Positions 35,731-46,709 are shown, counted from the stretch's first letter. The stretch: DNA of 64,000 nt from CAYSBE01 sp046309355 (GCA_046309355.1 JBKCPL010000031.1:62001-126000), one strand, 5' to 3'. The notes: generated by a model from the letters alone, not told the origin. Made by a program: numbers and translations.

Positions 35731-36464
35731 ATGCGCTTGGTCAGCAATATTAATCTATCCGATTCAGAAATACGAAATGGATCCAAGTTATAGTTACCCA
35801 TTACTTCCAGTATCTGAAAGCCCGTACGTTGAAGAAGCTGTTCAAATTTAGCACGCGAGATGAGCTGTACCTTTTCGGTAAATTCAAACGTTGTAGAAGA
35901 TTCAGTAAATTGAATTTTTTTATACAAAAACTGATCATCAGTCCACCGGCTTATGGTAAACTGTATTCCATCTAGAGTTTTGCTTTCATGCTCAACAAGA
36001 GTGCTAAGCACTTTCTCTATATTCATAAAATCAATCAGCAGTAATCCGTTTTCCGTTAACGATTCGTGTATATTCAGTAGCACCTGCTCATCTTCTTCAG
36101 CCGATTGAAAATAACCGAAACTGGTAAATAGATTCAAGGCTAAATCAAACTTATCCCTACTTATATAATTTCTTAGATCATGTACTTCGAAACGCAAACG
36201 GCTGTTGGAGTATGTTGCCGCCTGTGCAATGCTTCTTACCGATAAATCCACACCGGTTACATCAAAACCCAGCTTATTTAAATAAACTGCGTGGCGTCCC
36301 TTTCCGCAAGCTAAATCAAGAATGCGAATATCCGGATGCATAGCTGTTTTTTTAACTACATTATCCAAAAAAAATTCAGCCTCCTGCTCATCGCGTTGAT
36401 GATACAGAATATGATAATAAGGCGAATCAAACCACTCACTAAACCATTCTTTATGGGTATTCAT
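35727..36464 (-). CDS. Class I SAM-dependent methyltransferase
   Basis: 245 residues from the ATG at 36464; a TTG six codons upstream is less likely. Motif I is ILDLACGKGRHAVYL, motif II is GFDVTGVDLSVRSI, and motif IV-like ALNLFTSFGYF follows. The fold matches the Methyltransf_25 group. The C-terminal EHESKTLDGIQFTISRW and LLQRTGFQILEVMG are typical of small-molecule methyltransferases. Substrate unknown. First gene of the methyltransferase-PAP2-ZIP operon. Confidence 0.88.
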   Translation of the reverse strand: MNTHKEWFSEWFDSPYYHILYHQRDEQEAEFFLDNVVKKTAMHPDIRILDLACGKGRHAVYLNKLGFDVTGVDLSVRSIAQAATYSNSRLRFEVHDLRNYISRDKFDLALNLFTSFGYFQSAEEDEQVLLNIHESLTENGLLLIDFMNIEKVLSTLVEHESKTLDGIQFTISRWTDDQFLYKKIQFTESSTTFEFTEKVQLISRAKFEQLLQRTGFQILEVMGNYNLDPFRISESDRLILLTKRI

Positions 36465-36581
36465 GCTGCAAGTATAGCACAAAGTCTGTATTGACTTAAC
36501 GTATCCTAGCCTGTTGAACCTTCAAAACAACCGACTTCTATGCACATAAACTGCTCATATCTATACCCTTATTAATAAATT

Positions 36582-36610
36582 TTGCTATTGAACGGGCAGC
36601 ATTAAATTTG
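36582..36610 (+). promoter_or_regulatory. Promoter of the glmM-like gene
   Basis: TTG at 36582-36584, 18-base spacer, TAAATTTG at 36603-36610: a perfect consensus. It lies across an in-frame TTG at 36608, which therefore cannot be the translation start. Confidence 0.7.
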
Positions 36611-36634
36611 CGGTCCTTAAAAACATATACATAC

Positions 36635-38047
36635 GTGACGTTAATCAAATCCATTTCAGGAATACGAGGCACCATAGGAGGTGCAGCAGGCGATGCCTTA
36701 ACACCCATTGATATTGTAAAATATACGGCTGCTTTTGCATCCATCATGAAAGGGAATCACGCATCGTGCAGTATTGTAGTGGGCCGAGATGCCCGAATTT
36801 CGGGTGATATGGTAAACCGATTAGTAACCGGCACATTACTGGGGATGGGCATTGATGTAGTTGACCTTGGACTTTCAACCACGCCAACGGTAGAAGTTGC
36901 CGTAAAAGATGAAAAAGCTCAGGGAGGTATCATACTTACTGCAAGCCACAATCCCAAACAGTGGAATGCTTTGAAACTTTTGGACAGCAATGGAGAATTC
37001 ATATCGGAAGACTTGGGGAAGCAATTACTGGCGCTGGCCGATTCACAGCAATTCTCATTTGCCGAAGTAGATAAACTAGGTACACTAATCCACAAACACG
37101 ACTGGCTAAAAAAACATATTGATAAAATTCTGGCTTTGGATTTGGTTGATTCAGACGCTATCCGTTCACGCAAATTTAAAATTGTAGTGGATGCGGTAAA
37201 CTCTTCAGGTGGAGTAGCAGTACCTATGCTTTTAAAGGCATTGGGAGTAGATAATGTTATCGAGTTGTACTGTACACCCGATGGAAAATTTCCACACAAT
37301 CCGGAGCCTTTGCCCGAGCACCTGACTGAAATTTCTTCGTGGGTAAAACGTCATCAAGCCGATTTGGGCATTGTAGTGGACCCGGATGTAGACCGACTGG
37401 CATTGGTATGCGAAGACGGACAGCTTTTCGGAGAAGAATACACCTTGGTATCGGTAGCTGATTATGTGCTTCGAAATACTACTGATGAGGTGTTGAAACA
37501 AAAAGGATTTAACCGTCATACCGTATCTAACCTTTCATCAACCCGTGCACTTCGCGATGTAACTGAAAAATCAGGTGGAAGCTATTCGGCAAGTGCTGTA
37601 GGTGAAGTGAATGTGGTAAAGATGATGAAAGAAACCAAAGCCATTATTGGGGGCGAAGGAAACGGTGGTGTTATACTTCCCGAATTGCATTACGGACGAG
37701 ATGCATTGGTAGGCATAGCTTTATTTCTATCGAATCTGGCCAGACAAGCTAAACTTTGCTCTATTCTGCGTAGTTCATATCCCGATTACTTTATTGCTAA
37801 AAAGAAGATTGAACTGACACCGGAAATAAATATTGATATGCTGATGGAACGTATCAAAGACAAGTATAAAAAACAACCTATTAACACTACCGATGGAGTT
37901 AAAATTGAGTTTGACAAAGAGTGGGTTCACCTGCGCAGATCGAATACCGAACCCATCATACGTATATATGCCGAAAGCCAAAGTGAAACAACTGCCGAAA
38001 ACCTGGCCGAAAAACTCATTTCGGATATGAAGCAATTCATCAACTAA
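36635..38047 (+). CDS. glmM: Phosphoglucosamine mutase / phosphohexomutase
   Basis: 470 residues starting at GTG 36635 (MTLIKSISGIRGTIGG). Phosphoserine is Ser104 in TASHNPKQWNALKLL, the metal loop is DPDVDRLALV, the sugar loop GGEGNGGVI and the phosphate loop RRSNTEPIIRIYAES. These four motifs define the alpha-D-phosphohexomutase family. The Bacteroidota form with DPDVDR is usually annotated GlmM, which makes glucosamine 1-phosphate for peptidoglycan and LPS, though phosphomannomutase activity is not excluded. A perfect promoter sits across the next upstream start candidate. ychF follows after 12 bases. Confidence 0.88.
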   Translation: MTLIKSISGIRGTIGGAAGDALTPIDIVKYTAAFASIMKGNHASCSIVVGRDARISGDMVNRLVTGTLLGMGIDVVDLGLSTTPTVEVAVKDEKAQGGIILTASHNPKQWNALKLLDSNGEFISEDLGKQLLALADSQQFSFAEVDKLGTLIHKHDWLKKHIDKILALDLVDSDAIRSRKFKIVVDAVNSSGGVAVPMLLKALGVDNVIELYCTPDGKFPHNPEPLPEHLTEISSWVKRHQADLGIVVDPDVDRLALVCEDGQLFGEEYTLVSVADYVLRNTTDEVLKQKGFNRHTVSNLSSTRALRDVTEKSGGSYSASAVGEVNVVKMMKETKAIIGGEGNGGVILPELHYGRDALVGIALFLSNLARQAKLCSILRSSYPDYFIAKKKIELTPEINIDMLMERIKDKYKKQPINTTDGVKIEFDKEWVHLRRSNTEPIIRIYAESQSETTAENLAEKLISDMKQFIN

Positions 38048-38059
38048 TAAATCTTTATC

Positions 38060-39157
38060 ATGTCATTAAAATGCGGAATAGTAGGGTTACCTAATGTTGG
38101 GAAATCAACCTTGTTCAATTGCTTATCCAATGCCAAGGCACAAGCTGCCAATTTCCCTTTTTGCACCATTGAACCCAATGTGGGTGTAATTACGGTTCCT
38201 GATGAGCGGCTGAATGAATTAGCAAAATTGGTAACCCCTCAGCGAGTTGTACCTACTACCATAGAAATAGTGGACATTGCCGGATTGGTAAAAGGAGCCA
38301 GTAAAGGCGAAGGTTTAGGCAATCAATTTTTAGCCAACATTCGAGAAACCGATGCCATTTTGCATGTACTCAGATGTTTTGATAATGACAATATTATTCA
38401 TGTGGATGGCTCTGTTGATCCGGTAAGGGATAAAGAGATCATTGATACTGAGCTTCAACTAAAGGACTTAGATTCGGTAGAAAAAAAACTACAACGTGTA
38501 TCACGTGCAGCTAAAACTGGCGATAAGGATGCCGCTAAGGCCGAAGCAGTTTTACTGAAATACAAGACCCAGCTGGAACAAGGTAAAAGTGCGCGAACGG
38601 TTGAGGTATCGGAAGATGACAAGAAGCACATAGAAGATTTGCAGTTACTGACCATAAAGCCGGTATTGTACGTATGCAATGTGGATGAAGCATCCGTAGT
38701 AAATGGCAATAAATACGTAGATAAGGTACAACAAGCTATTCAGGATGAAAATGCAGGTCTGCTAATAATTAGTGCAGCAATCGAAGCCGATATCGCACAG
38801 CTTGAAAATTACGATGACCGTGTAGCGTTTCTGTCCGACTTAGGTTTAACCGAATCGGGTGTGGCCAAACTTATACGTGAAGCGTATGCATTGTTAAATC
38901 TGATAACCTATTTTACAGCAGGTGTTCAGGAAGTACGTGCATGGACCATTACACGGGGCATGAAAGCGCCTCAGGCTGCAGGTGTAATTCATACCGATTT
39001 TGAAAAAGGGTTTATACGTGCCGAAGTAATCTCATTCAATGATTATACCCGACTGGGCTCAGAAGCTGCCGTAAAAGAAGCCGGTAAAATGAGGGTTGAA
39101 GGAAAGGATTACATTGTACTAGATGCTGATGTGATGCACTTTAGGTTTAACGTTTAA
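38060..39157 (+). CDS. ychF: Redox-regulated ATPase YchF (Obg-family)
   Basis: 365 residues, the standard length. The G1 motif is [12 protein letters not shown]; the YchF signature is [16 protein letters not shown]3 is [22 protein letters not shown]4 is the non-GTP type (YVCNVDEAS), which gives ATP preference. The C-terminal TGS domain has [14 protein letters not shown] and [14 protein letters not shown]. YchF binds the ribosome and is linked to oxidative stress. Its stop codon overlaps the stop of the convergent WD40-caspase gene. Confidence 0.96.
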   Translation: MSLKCGIVGLPNVGKSTLFNCLSNAKAQAANFPFCTIEPNVGVITVPDERLNELAKLVTPQRVVPTTIEIVDIAGLVKGASKGEGLGNQFLANIRETDAILHVLRCFDNDNIIHVDGSVDPVRDKEIIDTELQLKDLDSVEKKLQRVSRAAKTGDKDAAKAEAVLLKYKTQLEQGKSARTVEVSEDDKKHIEDLQLLTIKPVLYVCNVDEASVVNGNKYVDKVQQAIQDENAGLLIISAAIEADIAQLENYDDRVAFLSDLGLTESGVAKLIREAYALLNLITYFTAGVQEVRAWTITRGMKAPQAAGVIHTDFEKGFIRAEVISFNDYTRLGSEAAVKEAGKMRVEGKDYIVLDADVMHFRFNV

Positions 39158-42100
39158 TCCTGCACCACTTTATCTATTTCAGCAAGTATCTGTTTCTTCA
39201 AATCGTCAATTGAATTAGCCAGCAAGGCTGATTTCTTATCAAAGTCAACTGAGCGAATACGCATATTCAACACAAAGGTATCGCCATGTTTCTTGTAGGT
39301 ACCGCTAAGCTTGTACGCCTCGGGAAAGTCTTTAACATCCAAAAATACCAGCGACCCGCCTTTAGCTCCTGAAACGCTTCTTTCGTTTAGCTCACCATCA
39401 ATTAACTTACTTAAGCCGAGTTGGTCTTCCGACTCATCCACATCAATAAAAGTAGAACGTACAAACATAGGCTTGGCCTGCGCCAGCGGAATACTTGAAC
39501 GAACGTCTTCGCTTACCTGACCTATATCAAAACTTTCCGCTCCGTAAGGGCTGAATACTTTTGGCTCTTGTATTCCGCCAATACCTGCAGCTATTTGCGG
39601 AACACGCTCGCGGGCAAAATTGAGCAAAGGCAATACGTCCACAAACTCACTCTCACGCAGCGATGCACCTTTTATACCCTGAAGCAACGAATAGGTGAGC
39701 AGACCTTGACCGTAACGTGAGGCCTCGTAACTTACTGCATCAGCAGCGCAACCAGTAATGATGTGTGTGCCCGTGCGGTCTTTTAAGCGATCGAGGGCTC
39801 GCAGTGCAGAAGAAGAAATATCGCGTTTAGAAACCAGATTATCTACCACCCTGCCCGATGCACATGCATCAATCATCATCACCTGTTTGAGTGCACGTAT
39901 CTGTTTTAACTTTTCGGTGAGTTCACCCGATGAAATTCCGACTTTAGCTCTCAACTGAGGATCTGAATACGCTTCAGCCTGAGCTGAATGAGCAGTTTGT
40001 GTCAGGTAATAAAAATCTCCATCGGCACCCCCAATATTGATACCGTGGCCGCTCAAGTAAAGCAAAAACAAATCTTCCGGTTTAGCCTTTTGACTTACTT
40101 CATCAAGCACCTGAAGTATTTGCTCCTTACCCGGCTTATAAGACGATGCAGTATCGGTTGTAATAAGATAGCCGAATACCTGCGAACGGTTAAATAATTT
40201 TGACGCTGATAAATTGATAGCCCTGTAAATATCTGTGGCATCTTTAGACGCATATCTTAAATCAATAGATGATCCTTCGTAGTCAGATGTCCCAATACAT
40301 ACCACATATACCGATGGCTTAACCACAGCATTGGTTACTGCCTGCTTCAGCGGAATGCGTGCACCCCTGCTCACTATGGTTTCATCTAAATTGTAAGCCC
40401 TCACCTCTATGTCATTACTTCCACCTTTAAGAAAAGGATAACTGGCAGTAGGGAGAACAAGGTACAACGAATCCGATGATTCACTCACTGACTGTGGCCT
40501 AATATCGGTGATTACCTCTTTTCCATTTATAAACATAGTTGCCTTGCCTATACCCCCACCCTGGTTGTACAAAGTGATTTTCAAATCACCATTTTGCTGC
40601 TCTGGATTCTGCCATTCAAGTTTAACTTTCGGGTATAATTTTACTTCTTCAAATGTGTTGACCTTTCGAGCTGCCTCTGCTGAAATACCCAAAACCTTTT
40701 GAAGCAGATTGGGCTCATAGTATTTGGATTTCAACTGTGACAATTCAATAATTTCATTTCCTGCAACATAGTACATGAGTTTCATGGCACCGGGAGAAGC
40801 ATCAAACATTCCTCCGGGTGTTATAACAACCCAATCGGCAGAATCAATTGGATAGAAAGAAGCCATTGGTTGCGATGTATGAATATCCCAAAACTTAACA
40901 CACTGATCAAATCCTGTACTAACAACAAAACTGTTAAATCTGAAAAATCCGTTTGCCTGGCGTTTGTGTCCCGTATATCTGTTTTTCTCTGAAACGGTTT
41001 CTTTCAGCCACATAACGATATCTGCATTGGGTGCATTGCTTATAATATCGGTATTGTTTATCAATGCATCCCATATGTTATATTTCAGGTCAATAATTTG
41101 CGATGTAGCCGCAGCAGCATCAATAGCTACAATGCTGGGATTAATCCCAAACGAATAAAATTTGCCGTTATCGTATCGTATTTTCTGTGCCCCATTGGTA
41201 CGTTGTGCAGGGAAAATTTCCAAGCGCTTGGCGGTTTTAGCATCCCATAAAATTACGGTTGAATCAGTTGAACCGGTAGCTATATATTTTCCATCAGCAG
41301 AAAATGCTCCACAGGTAACCATTGACCGATGAGCCGCAAGTGTAAAAAGACGTGCACCTGTTTTCAAATTCCATACAGCAGAGGTTCCATCTTTTGATGT
41401 AGTAAGCGCGAGCGAATCGTTCCATACATCAATATCCGTGATTATATCACTATGCCCTTTCAGTACGTTCATATACGTGCGGTCTGAGCGCTTAAACACA
41501 TATACGTTCCCATCTCGGGAGCCTGAAAGAATTAAGTCGTTTCCTGAAAATTTTGCAGCCAGAAATTCGGATTGCCCTGCACGTCTTAATGAGCCTGTAT
41601 GATTGATAATATTAAATAGCCTGATTTGATTGGTACGACCTGCAAAAATCAATTCGCCTGACTGGGCATGCATATCGGCCTCGTTAAAGTTGAAACTATA
41701 TCCTCGTAACAAAGGTTTCGCATTGGTTCCATTAAAGCTGAACACAGCATTGCCTGAACTTAATATGGCTGCTGTTGGCATAACCGAAATGGCATCAGCC
41801 GAAAACGGGAGTGTAGCTACACGTTGTGCTTTGGCATTATCCAGTAAAAAGATGTGGCCGCTTTTATTAATGGCATAAGTTAGGTTATTGAATACAAACA
41901 CGGAAGCCGCATCTGTGAGTGTGCCGGCCGGCTGTTGTTTATTTTGCTGCAGGTCGTACTGTATCAACTCACCTTTAGCAGTGAGTAGCCATAGTGTATT
42001 TTTACGCAAAAATGCATGAATAATTTTTTCCGGTAATTGAATTATACGCAGCGGTTCGGGTTGATTGATATCGCGTTCAATACATTTTCCTGTAATATCA

Positions 42101-42627
42101 ACCGATATACATGTTGAATTTCCTGTTGCAGCAAGCAGCACCACTTCATCGTAAGCTTCATAGTTACGCACAACTTCGCCAGTGGAAAGCGATACTGCCT
42201 GAATGCTTTTATCAGTAGCATATGAAAGTAAAAATTTATTGTCGGCAGAAAGCGCCAATTTCTTCACTGCCCCCCGATGGTGAATGAATTCTTTGATGAC
42301 CTGAGCGGTAGCAATGTTCCAAAGCTTAATGGTGTGATCGGCAGATGCACTGAAAAAGAATTTCCCATTGGCGGACACGGCCAGAGCGTGAACAGCATCC
42401 TCATGCTGTTCATAACTTCGTATTTCTTTTTTCTCGTTTACATTCCACAGCTTAATGGTTTTATCGCGGCTGGCAGTAAGCACATACTGATTATCGGACA
42501 AGGCTACAACATCGTGAATAATACTGCTGTGGCCTAACGGCAATACCAGCTCAGGTTTTTGTGCGTAAGTGTTGTGCAAACACAAAAAGCACACTATGTA
42601 CGATATGTACAGCCATTTATTCAGCAC
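39154..42627 (-). CDS. Exported WD40-repeat / caspase-like peptidase fusion
   Basis: 1157 residues. Signal peptide about 1-22 (ending NTYAQ). WD40 repeats fill about 30-620, for example [40 protein letters not shown] and FDQCVKFWD, probably two propellers. [18 protein letters not shown] segment (599-613) and a beta domain link to a caspase domain (about 770-1035) with the His-Cys dyad H861 in YLSGHG and C922 in IDACASG. About 120 further residues form a small alpha/beta tail. The start is GTG, overlapping the WG-repeat gene by 11 bases; no ATG is in frame nearby. Last gene of the six-gene cluster. Cleavage specificity and activation are unknown; caspase-fold WD40 fusions are otherwise mostly cytoplasmic. 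Confidence 0.9.
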   Translation of the reverse strand: MLNKWLYISYIVCFLCLHNTYAQKPELVLPLGHSSIIHDVVALSDNQYVLTASRDKTIKLWNVNEKKEIRSYEQHEDAVHALAVSANGKFFFSASADHTIKLWNIATAQVIKEFIHHRGAVKKLALSADNKFLLSYATDKSIQAVSLSTGEVVRNYEAYDEVVLLAATGNSTCISVDITGKCIERDINQPEPLRIIQLPEKIIHAFLRKNTLWLLTAKGELIQYDLQQNKQQPAGTLTDAASVFVFNNLTYAINKSGHIFLLDNAKAQRVATLPFSADAISVMPTAAILSSGNAVFSFNGTNAKPLLRGYSFNFNEADMHAQSGELIFAGRTNQIRLFNIINHTGSLRRAGQSEFLAAKFSGNDLILSGSRDGNVYVFKRSDRTYMNVLKGHSDIITDIDVWNDSLALTTSKDGTSAVWNLKTGARLFTLAAHRSMVTCGAFSADGKYIATGSTDSTVILWDAKTAKRLEIFPAQRTNGAQKIRYDNGKFYSFGINPSIVAIDAAAATSQIIDLKYNIWDALINNTDIISNAPNADIVMWLKETVSEKNRYTGHKRQANGFFRFNSFVVSTGFDQCVKFWDIHTSQPMASFYPIDSADWVVITPGGMFDASPGAMKLMYYVAGNEIIELSQLKSKYYEPNLLQKVLGISAEAARKVNTFEEVKLYPKVKLEWQNPEQQNGDLKITLYNQGGGIGKATMFINGKEVITDIRPQSVSESSDSLYLVLPTASYPFLKGGSNDIEVRAYNLDETIVSRGARIPLKQAVTNAVVKPSVYVVCIGTSDYEGSSIDLRYASKDATDIYRAINLSASKLFNRSQVFGYLITTDTASSYKPGKEQILQVLDEVSQKAKPEDLFLLYLSGHGINIGGADGDFYYLTQTAHSAQAEAYSDPQLRAKVGISSGELTEKLKQIRALKQVMMIDACASGRVVDNLVSKRDISSSALRALDRLKDRTGTHIITGCAADAVSYEASRYGQGLLTYSLLQGIKGASLRESEFVDVLPLLNFARERVPQIAAGIGGIQEPKVFSPYGAESFDIGQVSEDVRSSIPLAQAKPMFVRSTFIDVDESEDQLGLSKLIDGELNERSVSGAKGGSLVFLDVKDFPEAYKLSGTYKKHGDTFVLNMRIRSVDFDKKSALLANSIDDLKKQILAEIDKVVQD

Positions 42628-44230
42628 AATATACTTTTACTCCGTATTTGTCAATATATAACCACGTGTCGTCTTTACGAACCAGGCATAGCCCCTCTAC
42701 AAAATCCAATATCTGATCGTATGTAGGCTCTACAATCTGCCGGTTGTTGCGATCGACAAGGCCCCATTTACCGCCCTTTTTAACTTTAGCTAAACCTTCA
42801 GCATTAAAGTCAGAAATGTCATCGTAAATTACAGGAATAACTACTTCGCCTTTGCGGTTTAATATGCCCCACATCTTATTGGCTCGCACACGAGCATAGT
42901 CCCCTTTAAAATCATAAGCATTGTCGTATGTAATTGGAATGACTACGGTATTGCCTTTATTTACGTATCCGAACTTACCGTCTTTTTGCACCATAGCCAG
43001 CCCATTGTAGAAATTTTGTGCCTTCTCATATCCGGCAGCAATAAGCAGTTTACCGGTTTCATCCATAAATCCCCATTTGCCATTTTTAGCCTTTACGGGG
43101 TAAAGTACTTTTTGGTATTGCAACATAATTTTCTGCAACTTGGAAACATTCGGGTAGTTTTTGTATTTATTCAGGAATAGTGTTATAGTGCTTGTATCGC
43201 TGTAGTTGATTTCCATTTGCTCAATCATTTGCCAGGCATCTTTTACATAGCGGTTAGTTGGATACGACTGTATAAAATTGGAATAGGTTAAAGAGGTTTT
43301 TTCTCCTTTAATGGCAAGCAAATAAATCTGCTCCTCGGCTTGTGCTATGTAGGGACTTGTTGGATACTGATTGATAAAAAGCTGAAACTCTTCTATGGTT
43401 TTTCCTTTTGTTCTGGTCTCGTACAACATCTTTTCATATTTGCTTTTAGCTTCTGTCAAATACATGTTATCCGCACGTGTTCTAATAAACTCTTCAAACG
43501 CTTCCAGGGTGTTATCAAGTAAACACTTATCATATATTAAACGGTCAAATTTCTCTTTAGCTTCTTTGGCATACGGACTTTTTGGATGTTTCTTTGAGAA
43601 TTCCAGATAGGAGTCGGGTTGCTTATCGTTGGTGTTTTCCTGATAAAACTTTAAATCATAATTGTCTTTTGCCGTTTTTGCTTCTGCTGCGTCCGGATAT
43701 TTTTTAAGAAACTGATCAAAAGCAGCAGATGTGTTTTCCTTTTCTGCATCGGCAAAAGCCAGTGCATTTCGTTTTTGTAGCACTTCCGCTCTAAGGTGGG
43801 TTTCGTGAAATGAATTGAGGTATTGCTCAATTGCTGACAGAGTTCCTGTTCTTAATGCAATCGCATAGGCAGACTTTTCAATTTGTTCTTTGAGCGCTAC
43901 AATTTCAGTTTCGCCTATTTGTACTGAACCCATTTCTTTTTTCATTGCCGAATTGGCATCACGGGCTGTCTGTTGTGCTTTGATGATAAATTCATATCCT
44001 TTTTCATAGTTAAATGCCGGATTATCTTCTGCTGCAAAATATCGGGCCATACCATACAAGGCTGCGGGATGTGCAGGGTAATCGGCCAATATGTCTTCAA
44101 GTATATCTTTTGCTTTTGTGTACTGTTTCTCATTTAGTAGCTTAATTCCCTTTTCTATTTTGGTGGCTGATACAGTCAGGGCTAAAATTGCCAATGCAAA
44201 GGCTAATGTAATTTTCTTGTATGCAATCAT
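42617..44230 (-). CDS. Exported TPR-like and WG-repeat protein
   Basis: 537 residues from the ATG at 44230; a TTG at 44242 overlapping the caspase stop is the alternative. Signal peptide about 1-22. Residues about 25-345 are helical tetratricopeptide-like repeats resembling outer-membrane assembly TPR proteins: EYLNSFHETH, FDQFLKKYPDA, YLEFSKKHPKSPYA, FQLFINQYPTSPYIAQAEE. The C-terminal 160 residues are five WG repeats (NGKWGFMDETGK, DGKFGYVNKGN, NKMWGILNRKGE, GGKWGLVDRNNR, DDTWLYIDKYG). Both repeat types bind proteins, so this is probably the scaffold between the two peptidases whose genes flank it. Confidence 0.85.
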   Translation of the reverse strand: MIAYKKITLAFALAILALTVSATKIEKGIKLLNEKQYTKAKDILEDILADYPAHPAALYGMARYFAAEDNPAFNYEKGYEFIIKAQQTARDANSAMKKEMGSVQIGETEIVALKEQIEKSAYAIALRTGTLSAIEQYLNSFHETHLRAEVLQKRNALAFADAEKENTSAAFDQFLKKYPDAAEAKTAKDNYDLKFYQENTNDKQPDSYLEFSKKHPKSPYAKEAKEKFDRLIYDKCLLDNTLEAFEEFIRTRADNMYLTEAKSKYEKMLYETRTKGKTIEEFQLFINQYPTSPYIAQAEEQIYLLAIKGEKTSLTYSNFIQSYPTNRYVKDAWQMIEQMEINYSDTSTITLFLNKYKNYPNVSKLQKIMLQYQKVLYPVKAKNGKWGFMDETGKLLIAAGYEKAQNFYNGLAMVQKDGKFGYVNKGNTVVIPITYDNAYDFKGDYARVRANKMWGILNRKGEVVIPVIYDDISDFNAEGLAKVKKGGKWGLVDRNNRQIVEPTYDQILDFVEGLCLVRKDDTWLYIDKYGVKVYCAE

Positions 44231-44238
44231 AGGTAAAC

Positions 44239-45684
44239 TCAATATTCAATAACTATTTTATCTTTCGCATTTCCTTTAATGTTTGGATTTTGTTGCTGTC
44301 CGATGAGTCTTGCCTGGTAAGGCACTCCTGCATTGTGATCATTAACAAAATCATACACCTCATCCAGCGTTACTTTGTTGTCCGTATTTTTATCCGTTTT
44401 CTGCGGATTTTGCAAGGCTTTCAGAAAAAAGTATGTAAACATCCCATGCTGTTGTTCAGGGTACCAGTTAGCTGTTTCGTTGCTTGATGTTGCCGTAATA
44501 ACAGCACCGTTTGGCAGCTCTACCTTGGTTTCTTCAACCGGAATACCCAGCGGACTGATATTTTCATAAATATTGCCTGAATAGCATGCATCGATAATAA
44601 CTGTTGTAAATTTAGTTCTGATCTTAGCCAGATTTCCATAGAGCAACTCTGTTGGATATCCACCAAACTGAACGTTATTGGGCTTACACTCTACCGGCAC
44701 CAGGTAGCTTTTTTTGTCGTACTGCGAGGGAGCTCCGTGTCCTGAATAATAAATGAACACTTCGGCATTGGGGTTTTTAACCAATTCATACAACTCAGCT
44801 TTGTAATTTTCACGTGTACCGAATATGGCTTCAAAATCGCCTTTGGCTGCATTCTCCCGGTATATGACATTACCCGGCATAAAACCCATTACATCTACCA
44901 GGTATTTTTTAATCATAACAGCATCATTAATTGCAAAATCAACATCCTTTCCTTTGATGTTTTTGTAATCCTTATTCCCAATAACCACTGCGTATGCATT
45001 TTCATTTTTACTTTTGGTTACCGGAAGGTTTATATCAACATCTGAGTTCCCTACTGATATTACCTTAACTCGTTCGTTGATTTTTTGCACGTTGGAACTC
45101 AGATTAATATCAATGTTTCCGATATTAATGTCGAGTGCGGTTACGAAGTGATTCTGAACTGAACGGTCAAGCTGATACTCTGTATCCAGAAAAGGGTCTT
45201 TAATAACTAGGTCAGTCACAGCAAACTCTTCACCTTGCAGTGTATACTTGATGTCATTAAAAATTAGTTCGTGCAAATTATCCTGAAAACTCTGAGCCTG
45301 CTCACCATGTGGAACTTTAATAAGAAACGGCAGCATATTGGCTACTGTAATTTTATAGGTTTCATTTTCGCTGTCGTATACGGCATCAATTTTAGACCAG
45401 TCAATAACCTTTTCAGCTATGGATGCAATTACAATCTGGGTGAATTCATCCACTTTACGCTGCTTGTTTTGCTTATCAACCCGCACCTGATATTCTTCCA
45501 GTTTTTCCATCGGATCTTTTTGTAACCACTCGGTAAGTTTAGCTTTCACGGTGGCTTCAATCTGCTCTGCATAAGTTGGTTTGTAGGTAACCATTATTTC
45601 GTTGCTGAACGCAACCTGTTTCTGCGCAAACACATGAAGTGTTAGCCAAATGAAACATACAACCAATAGTACTCCTTTTTTCAT
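44239..45684 (-). CDS. Exported caspase-family peptidase
   Basis: 481 residues from the ATG at 45684, preceded by GGAGGT at a 4-base distance; an ATG four codons earlier exists. Signal peptide MKKGVLLVVCFIWLTLHVFAQ. A 200-residue N-terminal region of unknown fold is followed by a Peptidase_C14-type domain: YAVVIGNKDYKNIKGKDVDFAINDA, then the catalytic His of FIYYSGHGAPS (H316) and Cys of VIIDACYSGNI (C367), both intact. A small domain follows that contains DKNTDNKVTLDEVYDFV, which resembles an EF-hand-like or dockerin-like calcium loop. Predicted periplasmic or outer-membrane-associated. Confidence 0.9.
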   Translation of the reverse strand: MKKGVLLVVCFIWLTLHVFAQKQVAFSNEIMVTYKPTYAEQIEATVKAKLTEWLQKDPMEKLEEYQVRVDKQNKQRKVDEFTQIVIASIAEKVIDWSKIDAVYDSENETYKITVANMLPFLIKVPHGEQAQSFQDNLHELIFNDIKYTLQGEEFAVTDLVIKDPFLDTEYQLDRSVQNHFVTALDINIGNIDINLSSNVQKINERVKVISVGNSDVDINLPVTKSKNENAYAVVIGNKDYKNIKGKDVDFAINDAVMIKKYLVDVMGFMPGNVIYRENAAKGDFEAIFGTRENYKAELYELVKNPNAEVFIYYSGHGAPSQYDKKSYLVPVECKPNNVQFGGYPTELLYGNLAKIRTKFTTVIIDACYSGNIYENISPLGIPVEETKVELPNGAVITATSSNETANWYPEQQHGMFTYFFLKALQNPQKTDKNTDNKVTLDEVYDFVNDHNAGVPYQARLIGQQQNPNIKGNAKDKIVIEY

Positions 45685-45697
45685 ATTTACCTCCATT

Positions 45698-46705
45698 TTA
45701 TTCTACTGAACAAGCGCAGCGGAAGCCAATGCTACCAAAGCTATTGCTCATATATTCAAAAAATTTATAGTTAAGCATCAACTCAAGCTCATCGCTGTAT
45801 ATCGAGCCACCTTTTACAGCTTTCTTATCCGGATCAGAAAGTTCTGCATCTTCGCACCATTCAGATGCATTGCCTGACATGTCGTAGATAAATAGCTCAT
45901 TGGCCAATTTTGTTCCAACGGTTCCCAAAAGTGTCAAATCAGCATTTTTAGTATACCATGCAATGTCACGAATAATATTACCGCCACTGTACACATAACC
46001 TCTACTGTACAGTCCACCACGTGCTGCATATTCCCACTCAGCTGCCGAAGGCAGGCGCTTATTTTTCCACTTGCAATAGGCCTGCGCATCATTCCAAGAA
46101 ACAAATACAACCGGTTCTTTCCATTCGTCTTGCTTTTTTACCTGTCCGTTAGGGTTGTTAAACCAACGGGCATTTTTGTTCAACTCCCACTTGTTGTTCT
46201 TAGTTCGTGCGTAAGCAGGCATCTTTTTCTCGGCATCTGTGGTGTAGCCTGTAGCCTTTACAAATTGCTCAAAATCTTTGTACGATACTTCGTACTGATC
46301 TATCCAATAGTCTTTTTTTACCTGATTATTCTTTTCTGAGTCTGATGTTACGTAGATCATGCCCGATTTGTACTTAAGTGCTTCAACACGAATTTTCCCT
46401 TTGCTGTGGAACAGTGTATCATTCAGGTAAGGATTCCATGAAAACTTCATATTGCCATGTGGCTTGATGTTATCTCCAACGTCTCCAATAGCATATTTCA
46501 ACTCAAAGGTGATGGTATCTTTCTGACTGGGAACAAACCAGGCTCTTACTTTATACCTGCTGTTGGTATCGGTATCTTCCAGTGCATAACTCACCTCTAT
46601 AATTCGCTGATCATCTTTTTGCGCAACCACATTTTTCAAAAACTCCTGTGCTTTCAAGAGTTCAGGTGCAATTAACAATGCTATATATACTATCGCGTAT
46701 CTCAT
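45698..46705 (-). CDS. Exported SUMF1/FGE-fold protein lacking catalytic cysteines
   Basis: 335 residues. Signal peptide ends LLKAQ (about 19). Residues 20-110 form a beta-sandwich-like domain. From about 115 the formylglycine-generating-enzyme fold is clear: [65 protein letters not shown] and GFRCA. In true FGE a Cys pair follows RGGSF; here the region reads [19 protein letters not shown] with none, so oxidation of sulfatases is unlikely. The fold is probably a binding module, as in GldK/GldJ of T9SS or in C-type-lectin-like FGE proteins. Confidence 0.88.
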   Translation of the reverse strand: MRYAIVYIALLIAPELLKAQEFLKNVVAQKDDQRIIEVSYALEDTDTNSRYKVRAWFVPSQKDTITFELKYAIGDVGDNIKPHGNMKFSWNPYLNDTLFHSKGKIRVEALKYKSGMIYVTSDSEKNNQVKKDYWIDQYEVSYKDFEQFVKATGYTTDAEKKMPAYARTKNNKWELNKNARWFNNPNGQVKKQDEWKEPVVFVSWNDAQAYCKWKNKRLPSAAEWEYAARGGLYSRGYVYSGGNIIRDIAWYTKNADLTLLGTVGTKLANELFIYDMSGNASEWCEDAELSDPDKKAVKGGSIYSDELELMLNYKFFEYMSNSFGSIGFRCACSVE

Positions 46706-46709
46706 CTTT

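Noticed and set aside
36483..36634. tRNA or small RNA in the gap before glmM
   Set aside because: No cloverleaf pattern; the gap is occupied by the glmM promoter and the upstream end of a divergent gene.
43395..43610. Plus-strand frames opposite the TPR-WG gene
   Set aside because: Antisense shadows; no domain or signal.
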